The translations under genes were made by a program, and so were the position numbers. A model generated the notes under the pieces. The model had not been told where the DNA came from and searched no databases. It worked only from the letters and a program-made list of their open reading frames with translations. Positions 6,961 to 14,891 of a stretch of 19,735 bases of DNA are shown here, in pieces. How positions within the stretch are numbered: the stretch's first letter is position 1; the number at the start of each line of letters is the position of its first letter. This stretch comes from UBA3006 sp031401235. Lineage in GTDB: Bacteria > Actinomycetota > Acidimicrobiia > Acidimicrobiales > Ilumatobacteraceae. Location of the stretch: contig JANNRJ010000009.1 in assembly GCA_031401235.1 (NCBI GenBank), positions 1 through 19,735 of the forward strand, in the 5' to 3' direction.

Positions 6961-8463
6961 ATGCCTTCACAAGATCGCGGTCCCCGTCGCCCGCGCCCAA
7001 GCGGTTCGCGCTCCGGCGCGCCGCGCTCATCTGGTCCTCGAACGGGTGGTACCGGTGCAAGTCGTCCTCGCCGAGATGATGACAGGCCTTCGCGTAGTCG
7101 CGATGATAGGCCAAGTTCAAGCCGTCCACGGCGGGATGATGCTCGTCCGAGCCGAAACCGTGATGATCGTCCAAGTTCGGGCCGATCGTCTTCCGGTCGA
7201 CCGAGTTCAGATCGCCCAAGTTCCGGTCGTCCCTTCCGCGAGCGTTCGGAGCGCCCAAGTTCGAGTCGTCCGCGCCGAGATGATGACCGATCATCACGTA
7301 GTCGTGATGATCGATCGTCTTCTGGCCGACCGAGTTCAGATCGCCCAAGTTCCGGTCGTCCCTTCCGCGAGCGTTCGGAGCGCCCAAGTTCAAGTCGTCC
7401 GCGCCGAGATGACGACCGACCATCACGAAGCCGTGATGATCGACCGAATTCCAGTCGTCCAAGTTCCAGTCGGCCAGGCACCAATCGTCCGTATCGGGAA
7501 CGTGATGATCGACCTTCACGGGGTCGTGACGACCGATCAAGTTCCAGTCGGCCAAGTTCCAGTCGTCCGTTTCGTGGTCGCGATGATCGGTCGAGTCGTG
7601 GTCGAGATGATCGTCGCGACGCGCCTGCACGTCCGCAAACTGCAGCGCAGCGCAAAGCAGATGAAGTTCATCACCGTACTGGTGGTCGCAAGTACGGAAA
7701 AGAGCCGATGCCAGTTACCGAACACACCATCGAGCGTTGGCAAGATGATGGTCCAGTAAGTGGTCGATCGCGCCGAGATGACACCGGTCAAGAGTCAAGT
7801 CCGCGTCGCCCGACAGCAAAAACTCTGGCTCATGTCGAAGCCACGGTTGCTAAGGCAATCGAAGCGGCAGTCGGTGCCGATGACGCCAAACGCACAATAG
7901 AGCGTTTTGCTCTGGCGTTGGATGCATTTGAGCGCGAGCGATATCAAGATGCCAAAAAAGGTGTGATGCCAATTGTCAAAAAGTGTACGGGTATTCCACT
8001 TGTGCACGAAGTGGCCGGATTGTCCTTGTATCGATTGGGTCAGTGGAATGATGCGGCTGATCAGCTGGAACAGGCTCGCGCCGCCTCGCACGGCTCAACA
8101 ACTAATCACCCAGTACTCGCTGACTGTTATCGGGCGCTTCGTCGCTACGAAAAAGTTGATGAATTGTGGAAGGAATTGAAGGAAGCATCGCCGCACCCAT
8201 CAATCGTGGCCGAGGGCCGAATCGTGGCCGCCGGTGCATTGGCGGATCACGGTGATTTGCAGGGGGCAGTTCGCCTGATGCACCACGGATCACAAGATCC
8301 GCGCAAAGTGCAGGAATATCATTTGCGCGAGTGGTACATGTTGGGCGATTTGTATGATCGCTCCGGAGATGTGATTGCTGCCCGCAAAATGTTTGGTCGC
8401 ATTGCCGCCCACGATCCTCATTTTTCAGACGTCAGGGAGCGCTTGTCCACACTCGGAACCTGA
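6961..8463 (+). CDS. TPR-repeat protein with long Arg/Ser/Asp-rich disordered N-terminus
   Basis: From the ATG at 6961 this is 500 residues (an in-frame TTG at 6895 would add 22). Residues 1 to about 240 are low complexity, built from variants of RPSSSRPRRDD, SRDDRPS and FRERSERPSS. The region is strongly basic with interspersed acid and is surely disordered. RNA binding or condensate formation is possible but inferred. After about residue 270 the protein becomes helical with TPR-like pairs, such as ALDAFERERYQDAKKGV, AGLSLYRLGQWNDAADQLEQA and WYMLGDLYDRSGDVIAARKMFGRI. It ends about 50 bases before the aldolase gene. A TPR protein sits near the HAD-tlyA-nadK-recN cluster in other actinobacteria (Rv1691 in M. 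tuberculosis), and this is probably its counterpart. No biochemical role is established to my knowledge. Confidence 0.85.
   Translation: MPSQDRGPRRPRPSGSRSGAPRSSGPRTGGTGASRPRRDDDRPSRSRDDRPSSSRPRRDDARPSRNRDDRPSSGRSSSGRPSSDRPSSGRPFRERSERPSSSRPRRDDDRSSRSRDDRSSSGRPSSDRPSSGRPFRERSERPSSSRPRRDDDRPSRSRDDRPNSSRPSSSRPGTNRPYRERDDRPSRGRDDRSSSSRPSSSRPFRGRDDRSSRGRDDRRDAPARPQTAAQRKADEVHHRTGGRKYGKEPMPVTEHTIERWQDDGPVSGRSRRDDTGQESSPRRPTAKTLAHVEATVAKAIEAAVGADDAKRTIERFALALDAFERERYQDAKKGVMPIVKKCTGIPLVHEVAGLSLYRLGQWNDAADQLEQARAASHGSTTNHPVLADCYRALRRYEKVDELWKELKEASPHPSIVAEGRIVAAGALADHGDLQGAVRLMHHGSQDPRKVQEYHLREWYMLGDLYDRSGDVIAARKMFGRIAAHDPHFSDVRERLSTLGT
7184..7441 (+). repeat. Two tandem 129-bp in-frame repeats in the Arg/Ser-rich coding region
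   Basis: Unit 7184-7312 is followed directly by unit 7313-7441 (43 codons each). The stretch 7201-7262 is identical to 7330-7391, and the flanks differ by scattered substitutions. Shorter diverged copies of the RPRRDD coding block lie at about 7064, 7123, 7267 and 7397. The pattern points to a recent tandem duplication inside an older degenerate array that keeps the reading frame. Confidence 0.85.
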
Positions 8464-8508
8464 AACAGCACGATTTTCGCTAACCCATTAGGAGTTGGCG
8501 CGGTTGGC

Positions 8509-8514
8509 TAGATT
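8509..8514 (+). promoter_or_regulatory. -10 element (TAGATT) placed for a leaderless aldolase mRNA
   Basis: TAGATT is followed by 6 bases and then the GTG at 8521, with no Shine-Dalgarno sequence. This spacing is typical of leaderless actinobacterial genes. No convincing -35 is seen. Confidence 0.45.
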
Positions 8515-8520
8515 GAGTGT

Positions 8521-9573
8521 GTGGATATTTCAGGATTATTAAAGGGTGACGCAGAAGGCTTACTTACCCATGTTTGCAAAGGCATTCCAAAGTCCGCCCT
8601 GACCCTTCCAGGTCCAAATTTCGTTAGTGAAGTTGTAGCCCAATCCGACCGTTCGCCCGTGGTGTTACGCAATCTTGCTTCGCTGTATAGCCATGGACGA
8701 CTTTCTGGAACGGGGTATGTCTCGATTTTGCCGGTTGATCAAGGTATCGAACACTCAGGTGCGGCAAGTTTTGCACCGAATCCGGCGTACTTTGATCCGG
8801 CAAATATCTGTGAACTGGCCATCGAAGGTGGATGCAATGCCGTAGCCAGTACGTTCGGTTTGTTAGGTGCTGTGAGTCGTCGATATGCGCATCGGATTCC
8901 CTTCATCGTCAAGTTGAATCACAACGAATTACTTACGTATCCAAATCGCGCCGATCAAGTGATGTTTGGTGAAGTAGAGCAGGCCTTCGACATGGGAGCA
9001 GTTGGCGTGGGGGCGACAATCTACTTCGGTTCACCGGAATCAACGAGGCAAATTCAAGAGGTTTCTTCCGCATTTGCTAAAGCCCACGAGATGGGAATGT
9101 TCACTGTGCTGTGGTGCTACTTGCGTAATCCTGAATTCAAAAAAGATGGCGTTGACTATCACGTGTCGGCCGATCTCACCGGTCAGGCCAATCACATCGG
9201 TGTCACTATCGAGGCCGACATCATCAAGCAGAAATTGCCAGAAAACAACGGTGGGTACAACGCATTCAAGGGCTACGGAAAAACAAGTAGCAAGGTGTAT
9301 GACACTTTGACCACGGATCATCCAATTGATCTGGCTAGATGGCAAGTGGTCAACTGCTACATGGGTCGAATCGCGCTGATCAACAGCGGCGGCGAAAGCA
9401 AAGGCGCCGGTGACACGGAAGCAGCCGTGCGCACCGCGGTGATCAATAAGCGCGCTGGTGGTCAGGGCCTGATTACTGGCCGCAAAGCCTTTCAGCGACC
9501 AATGAATGAGGGGATCACGATACTTAACGCAGTCCAAGACGTGTATCTGGATAAGTCAGTCACGATTGCTTAG
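8521..9573 (+). CDS. fbaB: Class I fructose-bisphosphate aldolase, FbaB/DhnA type
   Basis: It cleaves fructose 1,6-bisphosphate to glyceraldehyde 3-phosphate and dihydroxyacetone phosphate in cytosolic glycolysis and gluconeogenesis, using a Schiff-base lysine rather than a metal. The 350 residues match E. coli FbaB in length and in the C-terminal block ADIIKQKLPENNGGY (232-246), PIDLARWQVVNCYMGR and INSGGESKGAGD. The Schiff-base lysine is expected at K236 or K238. Earlier motifs include SILPVDQGIEHSG (68-80) and FIVKLNHNE (128-136). Start is GTG at 8521, supported by the -10-like hexamer six bases before it. The stop TAG (9571-9573) overlaps the DUF1015 stop on the other strand. It is unusual within the otherwise conserved TPR-HAD-tlyA neighbourhood. 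Confidence 0.93.
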   Translation: MDISGLLKGDAEGLLTHVCKGIPKSALTLPGPNFVSEVVAQSDRSPVVLRNLASLYSHGRLSGTGYVSILPVDQGIEHSGAASFAPNPAYFDPANICELAIEGGCNAVASTFGLLGAVSRRYAHRIPFIVKLNHNELLTYPNRADQVMFGEVEQAFDMGAVGVGATIYFGSPESTRQIQEVSSAFAKAHEMGMFTVLWCYLRNPEFKKDGVDYHVSADLTGQANHIGVTIEADIIKQKLPENNGGYNAFKGYGKTSSKVYDTLTTDHPIDLARWQVVNCYMGRIALINSGGESKGAGDTEAAVRTAVINKRAGGQGLITGRKAFQRPMNEGITILNAVQDVYLDKSVTIA

Positions 9574-10757
9574 TTGGTATTTAGTGGTCGCAGCACGAGT
9601 CCGGTGCGCAACTTTGGGCTAAAGAATGTTGACTTTGGTGGCATCAACAGTCCTTCGGTTGCGGTTCGGCGAATTTCAGTCACACTGACCGGCCTGATCA
9701 ACACCGCAGCGGTTGCCATGTTCGCCGACAGTTCGCTGACCACCTCTTCAATTCCGTGTTGATAACCAACGGTATGAGGTGTCGTGGAAAGCGCGTGCTC
9801 CAACAGCGCGCTGTCCAGCTGTCGCACGCCAACAAAAGTATTCGGTTTTGGTTTCAGCCAGAAAATGGTTCGGTCAGGGTGCAACAAACACAACACGCCT
9901 AAGTCATTCATCCGTCGCAAAGTTGTGTCACCGAGCACTCCCGCGACTTCAAGTTCAAATGAAGCAGAAAGTGCCGTTCGAAGATTGTCAATTGAAATGT
10001 TGCTATACAAACGGTGGATTGCGGCGACGCTCAGTTGATCGTCCACTAATTCATTGATATAAGCAAGGGTAAATTCGGCGGCAGTGTCTTTGCGGTGAGT
10101 CCGATGGCGAACTTGATCACGGAATGTTCTACTGACTGCGTAGCGGTGGTGACCGTCGGCAATGACTACTGGTTGGGCTGCGACACACGATGAAATTTCG
10201 GCCAGTCTCGTGGGATCGCTGACTCGCTCGACACTGTGCATCACGCCGTCGCTGTCAATAAGTGATCCGCACGGTTCACCTTTGGCTTGTAACTTTGCAC
10301 TCAAACCGGTGGTCAGGGATAGTCCCCACACTGGGGACATATTTGTGTCCGTGGCCCGGGTGAGTTCCAGTCTGTCAGTCTTCGCCTTTGAGGTTGTTCG
10401 CTCATGAGGCAGAACTCCGCCGGCGCCTTCGTCGACCACCTCAAGTGCCCCAAGCACACCGACGATCGAACGACTTGTGCCGAGTGAATCAATAAATGAC
10501 ATTCGATATAAGGTGAGTGAAGGAACATCATCGATAACGAGAACACCACTGGATATCCAACGTCTCAGTTTGTCGCCGGCCACTCGATAAGCGTCTGTAC
10601 CTATTGGCATGTCGATATGGGCGATGTTGTTCGGGTGGCGAGCGCGCAAGGAAACCTGATCAGATTCGCTGATTACGTCGTATGGTGGGGCGACGACATC
10701 TCCGAGCGGCAACGATGACGCGTATCGAAGTGCTCGGAAGGCTTCGAAACGAGGCAC
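9570..10757 (-). CDS. DUF1015 family protein
   Basis: This 395-residue protein shows the DUF1015 / COG4198 signatures: VVAPPYDVIS at 21-30, an LPHERT block at 116-121, and VIADGHHRYAVSRTFRD (198-214), the invariant DGHHRY motif. It is near the usual family length. The family is uncharacterised; in some bacteria it neighbours serine biosynthesis genes, but none are seen here, so no pathway is assigned. The GTG start at 10757 is only 10 bases from the GTG of the divergent HAD gene. Its promoter must therefore lie inside the HAD coding region, and vice versa. The stop codon TAA (9572-9570) shares two base pairs with the stop of the aldolase. A later start is possible, but APPYDV needs the N-terminus close to that given. 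Confidence 0.87.
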   Translation of the reverse strand: MPRFEAFRALRYASSLPLGDVVAPPYDVISESDQVSLRARHPNNIAHIDMPIGTDAYRVAGDKLRRWISSGVLVIDDVPSLTLYRMSFIDSLGTSRSIVGVLGALEVVDEGAGGVLPHERTTSKAKTDRLELTRATDTNMSPVWGLSLTTGLSAKLQAKGEPCGSLIDSDGVMHSVERVSDPTRLAEISSCVAAQPVVIADGHHRYAVSRTFRDQVRHRTHRKDTAAEFTLAYINELVDDQLSVAAIHRLYSNISIDNLRTALSASFELEVAGVLGDTTLRRMNDLGVLCLLHPDRTIFWLKPKPNTFVGVRQLDSALLEHALSTTPHTVGYQHGIEEVVSELSANMATAAVLIRPVSVTEIRRTATEGLLMPPKSTFFSPKLRTGLVLRPLNTN

Positions 10758-10766
10758 ACTTAGAGG

Positions 10767-11546
10767 GTGGCAGAAAGATCTGACTCCAGCAACTCACGGG
10801 CGCCAATTCTTTGTGATCTGGATGGAGTGGTGTGGTTGATGCATCAGCCCATACCAGGATCAGTGGAAGCCATCGCCACACTTCGCGAATATGGACACCG
10901 AGTTCTGTTCGTCACCAATAATTCATCGGCAAGAGTCGCAGACCAGGAGACAAAACTCGCTTCGATGGGTATTCCTGCAGTTGGCGATGTGTGCACATCG
11001 GCGCAAGCTGCGGGTAATCTGTTACGACCTGGCGAACGAGTCTTGGTCGCCGGTGGACCTGGTGTTTGCGAGGCGGTCGAAGCGGCTGGTGCCGAAATAG
11101 TTGAACTTGAAGCTGAAACGGTAATTGTTGGCTATCACAACACGTTTGACTATTGGTCAATGAGCCGGGCCGCAACCGCAGTTCGTAACGGCGCACGACT
11201 AATCGGTACAAATGATGACCCCACCTATCCAACTCCAAGTGGTCCCATACCTGGTGGTGGAGCGATCCTTGCGGCGATCGCCACTGCATCCGGAGTGAAA
11301 CCACTGATTGCCGGCAAGCCGTATCGACCAATGGGCGACTATGTACGGCAAGTGTTACAGATGACAGATCTCTCTACGGTGTGGATGGTGGGGGACCGAG
11401 ATTCGACCGACGGCGCATTTGCGCGATCAATCAATGCTCGATTTGCGCTGGTCCAATCGGGTATCAATGTTGATGACTCGACTGAGCACCCGCCGCCTGA
11501 CCTGGTCGTCGCCGACTTGGCTCAATTTGCGCGGTACAGGTTGTAA
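10767..11546 (+). CDS. HAD superfamily subfamily IIA phosphatase (NagD / glycerol-phosphate phosphatase type)
   Basis: This 259-residue HAD hydrolase has all four motifs: DLDGVVW with nucleophile D17 and D19, LFVTNNSS (47-54), the motif III lysine in IAGKPYRP (K184) and MVGDRDSTDGA (207-217; D210 and D215). The large C2-type cap lies between motifs II and III, as in NagD, PGP and pNPPase relatives. The M. tuberculosis gene in the same position, Rv1692, was reported as a glycerol-3-phosphate phosphatase, so membrane lipid turnover is a reasonable guess. Substrate cannot be read from the sequence. The GTG start at 10767 is required to keep the LCDLDG strand. It heads the operon, and its stop TAA shares one base with the ATG of tlyA. 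Confidence 0.88.
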   Translation: MAERSDSSNSRAPILCDLDGVVWLMHQPIPGSVEAIATLREYGHRVLFVTNNSSARVADQETKLASMGIPAVGDVCTSAQAAGNLLRPGERVLVAGGPGVCEAVEAAGAEIVELEAETVIVGYHNTFDYWSMSRAATAVRNGARLIGTNDDPTYPTPSGPIPGGGAILAAIATASGVKPLIAGKPYRPMGDYVRQVLQMTDLSTVWMVGDRDSTDGAFARSINARFALVQSGINVDDSTEHPPPDLVVADLAQFARYRL

Positions 11547-12304
11547 TGGCACCTCGTCAAAATTTGAGTAAAGCAATGGTAAAGCGAGCCTTAGTTTCGT
11601 CACTGGACTCCGCCGAGATACTCATTGGGGAAGGGCGTGTGTTGGTAAACGGTGCGCAGGCGATGTCGGGAATTCATCAAGTAGCGCCAAAAGATTCAAT
11701 ACACATTATGGAACAGGAGCGATTTGTCAGTCGTGGCGGGCAGAAACTGCAAGCCGCAATCGATCACTTCGGCATTGATTTCACCGGCAAGTCCGTTCTT
11801 GATGCGGGCGCCTCGACTGGCGGTTTCACTGACTGTGCGTTACAGGCTGGTGCCGCTCATGTGACTGCCCTCGATGTGGGTAGGTCGCTTCTGCATCAAC
11901 GGATCGCCAACGACCCGCGAGTACAGGTTGTTGATGAATTCAATGTGCGCAATCTTGCTGATTTTCAAATCAATTCGGGTATTCGAGACCGGTATGACCT
12001 GGTCGTCGCCGACTTGTCGTTTATCTCCCTCACCACAGTGGTTGTTGCCTTGTGCACCCGAGTTGAAATGAACGGCGGGCTGGTGTTGTTGGTGAAACCG
12101 CAATTTGAAGCAGAGAAATCTGAAGTGGATCGGGGAAGCGGTGTAATCACTGACCCGGCGATACATCAAAGAACTTGCGACTTAGTGAAGGCCGCCTATC
12201 AAGCGCGCGGCTGTGAATTGATCGGAGTCATGCCTTCACCGATACGGGGAGCGAGTGGAAACGTCGAGTTTCTGTTGTATCTCCGTAGCAGTGCGCCGTC
12301 ATAG
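11546..12304 (+). CDS. tlyA: TlyA family 23S/16S rRNA 2'-O-methyltransferase
   Basis: It is predicted to transfer methyl from S-adenosylmethionine to ribose 2'-OH of rRNA cytidines (C1409 of 16S and C1920 of 23S in mycobacteria, where its loss gives capreomycin resistance). The 252 residues contain an N-terminal S4 RNA-binding domain (about 5-58), the linker RFVSRGGQKL (59-68) and an FtsJ-like fold. The SAM loop is LDAGASTGGFTD (85-96), followed by VVADLSF (153-159) and LLVKPQFE (181-188). The likely K-D-K-E catalytic set is K67, D156, K184 and E241, spaced as in mycobacterial TlyA. The ATG overlaps the HAD stop by one base, so translation is probably coupled. The older name hemolysin A is misleading. 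Confidence 0.93.
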   Translation: MAPRQNLSKAMVKRALVSSLDSAEILIGEGRVLVNGAQAMSGIHQVAPKDSIHIMEQERFVSRGGQKLQAAIDHFGIDFTGKSVLDAGASTGGFTDCALQAGAAHVTALDVGRSLLHQRIANDPRVQVVDEFNVRNLADFQINSGIRDRYDLVVADLSFISLTTVVVALCTRVEMNGGLVLLVKPQFEAEKSEVDRGSGVITDPAIHQRTCDLVKAAYQARGCELIGVMPSPIRGASGNVEFLLYLRSSAPS

Positions 12305-12342
12305 AGTGAGTCGTGGCCAGGACATAATGTTGAGGTTCAACG

Positions 12343-12348
12343 AGGAGG
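12343..12348 (+). promoter_or_regulatory. Shine-Dalgarno site of nadK
   Basis: AGGAGG lies 7 bases before the ATG at 12356, a full-consensus site in the 51-bp gap after tlyA. It fixes the start codon of nadK. Confidence 0.8.
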
Positions 12349-12355
12349 TGCCGAG

Positions 12356-13219
12356 ATGACAAATGTGTTCGTGATTGCTCATCACACTCGCGCCGAGGTT
12401 GGTCCATTGATTGCCGATGTCGAGTCTTGGTTGTCCGCTGTTGGTCATTATCTGTGGATGCCGCCTAGTGACGCTGAAGCACATGATTTGGCGCATTTGG
12501 CCAGTGACCGAGATCCATCCGATGCAGATGTATTAATCAGTCTTGGTGGTGATGGCACCGTATTGCGCGCCGTGCACATGCTTAACGGTGCACCGGTCCC
12601 CATTTTAGGTGTCAATGTTGGAACTCTTGGCTATCTCACCGAAATCGAACCAGCAGATCTCTCCCTTAGTTTGAAACGTTGGATGACCGGTAGACAGAAC
12701 ATTGATTACATTTTGGATTCGCGAATGATGTTGCAAGCAACAGTGCAACGCGCCGATGATACAACAACGGTGACTTGGCGAGCATTGAATGAGGTGGTTC
12801 TGGAGCGGCAACAGTCGGGTCACACAATTTGGCTAGATGTCAGCATTAACGATGAGATATTCGCCCGCTATTCTGCTGACGGTCTGATTGTTTCGACTGC
12901 CACAGGGTCAACGGCATATTCGATGTCGGCGCGCGGGCCAGTAATGTCGCCACGCCATCGAGCGATGATCGTTACGCCAGTCTCTCCACACATGCTCTTT
13001 GACCGTTCGTTGGTTCTTGATCCTCAGGAGTCGTTGCATATGCGTGTTGTGGGCACTCGCCCTGTTGACATTGCCATCGACGGTCGCCGTGTTACAAGCC
13101 TGAAGCATGATGATTGCGTGGTGTTCGAACCCGATACGGCGATGGCCCATTTCATTCGATTTGAGCAACCCAAGTTCCATCAAATCGTGCGCGCAAAGTT
13201 TGGTCTAGGAGACGAGTAG
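12356..13219 (+). CDS. nadK: NAD kinase
   Basis: It phosphorylates NAD+ to NADP+ in the cytosol, using ATP or polyphosphate in actinobacterial relatives. The 287 residues show SLGGDGTVLR with the catalytic D66 (GGDG 64-67), VNVGTLGYLTE (87-96), the NE pair at 145-146 in LNEVVLE, and the dinucleotide loop STATGSTAYS (180-189). IAIDGRR follows near 240. Length is normal. The start is fixed by a strong AGGAGG. The stop TAG shares its last base with the GTG start of recN, so the two are translated in a coupled way. The tlyA-nadK-recN order is conserved widely in actinobacteria. Confidence 0.95.
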   Translation: MTNVFVIAHHTRAEVGPLIADVESWLSAVGHYLWMPPSDAEAHDLAHLASDRDPSDADVLISLGGDGTVLRAVHMLNGAPVPILGVNVGTLGYLTEIEPADLSLSLKRWMTGRQNIDYILDSRMMLQATVQRADDTTTVTWRALNEVVLERQQSGHTIWLDVSINDEIFARYSADGLIVSTATGSTAYSMSARGPVMSPRHRAMIVTPVSPHMLFDRSLVLDPQESLHMRVVGTRPVDIAIDGRRVTSLKHDDCVVFEPDTAMAHFIRFEQPKFHQIVRAKFGLGDE

Positions 13220-14823
13220 TGCTCACTGAGATTCATATTGAAAATATGGGAGTAATTGAGACCCTCGATCTTGTCTTGGGTCGAGGTCTGATCGCTCTCA
13301 CCGGTGAAACGGGAGCCGGCAAAACGATGCTTGTCGAAGCGATCAATTTGCTGGTGGGTGGTCGCGCTGATGCCACTGTGATCCGCCCAGGTACAACTGA
13401 GGCTCGGATAGAAGGTCGCTTTGTCGAAGGTGATTCGGAAACGGTGTTGTGCCGAGTCATCCCAATCGAGGGTCGATCCAGGGCGTATGTCAATGGACGA
13501 TTGGCAACCGTGGCCAACCTTGCCGAGTACGGGGCTGTTCTTGTAGACCTGCACGGTCAGCATGCGCACCAAAGTCTGCTCGGCGCTTTTGCTCAGCGTC
13601 AAGCCCTCGATCATTACAGCGGAGTTGATCTCACTCCGTTGCGTGATGCGCGTGCTCGACTCACCGAAATTCACGCCAACACGGCTGCAATCGGCGGCGA
13701 CGAACGGGCGCGAGCCCGAGAGGTTGACTTGCTGCGATTTCAAGTGCAAGAGATCTCGAGCGCGCTCTTAGGGCATGCTGACGAGGACGCATTGTTGTCA
13801 AGGGAAGAAGATCTACTTGCTGATTCGGTATCGCACCGACAAGCCCTTTGGCAGGCGGTGGCGGCTCTCACCGATGACGGCGGAGCTTGTGACTCCGTAG
13901 GTACCGCTGTGTTTGCGCTTGGTCATCGTCAAGCTTTGACCGATCTAGAAACGAGATTGCGTGGATTGCAGGGTGAACTGGATGATGTGTCTGCTCAATT
14001 ACGTGACACAGCCGAAGGCATCGAAGAAAACCCACAACGATTGGAAGAAATTCGTCAGCGGCGGCAGTTACTAGTGGATTTACGACGCAAATATGGTGAG
14101 ACTCTCGTGGATGTCATCAACTACGGACATGAAGCGGCAACTCGGTTGGCCGAACTTGAGAGTCACGATGCTCTAGCCAAGGAACTTGAAATCGACCGAT
14201 TGGCGGCCACAGCGGAGTTGAAGCGCATCGAAGCGCTAGTCGGTTCGGCCCGACGGGGAGCAGCGCCGCGGTTGGCCAAAGAGGTCCAGGCACATTTGCG
14301 TACCTTGGCCATGGCTCATGCGGTAGTTGATGTTGAGGTCGGGTCTGACCCTGGAGATGAGGTCAAGTTCCTACTCTCTGCCAATCCTGGTTCTGTGCCG
14401 CAAATGTTGAATAAGGTCGCCTCCGGTGGAGAACTGGCACGGGCAATGTTGGCCCTTCGTTTGGTACTCACCGAGGCTCCTGACACATTGGTTTTTGATG
14501 AAGTGGATGCTGGAATTGGAGGCGAAGCGGCGGTTGCTGTTGCTCGAGCGCTCGGCGAGTTAGGTCAGCGACATCAAGTATTGGTCGTAACGCATCTGGC
14601 TCAAGTTGCTGCCACGGCTACTCATCAAGTCAAGGTGACTAAGACAGTGAGAGCCAAGCAAACCTATGCCCAAGCCACACCGTTAGAAGGTGAAGAACGA
14701 GTCGTGGAAATCGCGCGGATGCTTTCCGGTGGAGTAGCCGAATCGTCCGCCTTGCAGCACGCTCGTGATCTATTAAGTGCAAATTCGGTTCAAGTAACTG
14801 GATCCAAGCAACCCCGAAGATAG
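13219..14823 (+). CDS. recN: DNA repair protein RecN (SMC-like ATPase)
   Basis: RecN is an SMC-related ATPase that acts early in repair of double-strand breaks, holding DNA ends or sisters together. The 534 residues contain Walker A GETGAGKT (29-36), a heptad-like central coiled coil (about 150-350, rich in Arg/Glu/Leu), and a C-terminal half with the ABC signature ASGGELARAM (about 400-412). Walker B LVFDEVDAGIGG and the switch VTHLAQVA follow. It is slightly shorter than the usual 550-590 residues, mostly in the coiled-coil arm. The GTG start overlaps the nadK stop. A 68-bp gap with inverted repeats separates it from pyrG. Confidence 0.95.
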   Translation: MLTEIHIENMGVIETLDLVLGRGLIALTGETGAGKTMLVEAINLLVGGRADATVIRPGTTEARIEGRFVEGDSETVLCRVIPIEGRSRAYVNGRLATVANLAEYGAVLVDLHGQHAHQSLLGAFAQRQALDHYSGVDLTPLRDARARLTEIHANTAAIGGDERARAREVDLLRFQVQEISSALLGHADEDALLSREEDLLADSVSHRQALWQAVAALTDDGGACDSVGTAVFALGHRQALTDLETRLRGLQGELDDVSAQLRDTAEGIEENPQRLEEIRQRRQLLVDLRRKYGETLVDVINYGHEAATRLAELESHDALAKELEIDRLAATAELKRIEALVGSARRGAAPRLAKEVQAHLRTLAMAHAVVDVEVGSDPGDEVKFLLSANPGSVPQMLNKVASGGELARAMLALRLVLTEAPDTLVFDEVDAGIGGEAAVAVARALGELGQRHQVLVVTHLAQVAATATHQVKVTKTVRAKQTYAQATPLEGEERVVEIARMLSGGVAESSALQHARDLLSANSVQVTGSKQPRR

Positions 14824-14830
14824 AACTTTT

Positions 14831-14885
14831 ACGGGTATACTTATCTCCCGTCGTAGAAGAAAAAGTTTTAGTACTGAGACGGGAG
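14831..14885 (+). promoter_or_regulatory. pyrG leader with -10 element and three alternative hairpin arms
   Basis: Arm B CTCCCGTC (14845-14852) is perfectly complementary to arm C GACGGGAG (14878-14885). Arm C contains the GGGAG that serves as the pyrG Shine-Dalgarno site, 6 bases before the ATG at 14892. Arm B can also pair, over 5 bp (CCCGT), with arm A ACGGG (14831-14835). The A:B and B:C hairpins exclude each other. TATACT (14836-14841) between A and B is a good -10 element, but I see no -35 at the right distance. If transcription starts just after it, arm B would be incomplete. No T-run is present, so any control would be of translation. Confidence 0.4.
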
Positions 14886-14891
14886 TCGTGA

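Noticed and set aside
6846..7655. Long open frames on the minus strand and other plus frames across the Arg/Ser-rich repeat region
   Set aside because: The degenerate repeats lack stops in several frames. The predicted products are equally low complexity, and only the 6961-8463 frame continues into an ordered TPR domain.
7046..7656. Tandem repeats considered as a CRISPR array or replication origin iterons
   Set aside because: Spacing and unit length are irregular, the units are in frame and coding, and no cas or replication genes accompany them.
8464..8520. Hairpin (GCTAACC with GGTTGGC) between the TPR gene and the aldolase as a terminator
   Set aside because: The stem contains a G-U pair and a 16-base loop, is not followed by T residues, and its 3' arm overlaps the likely -10 box of the aldolase.
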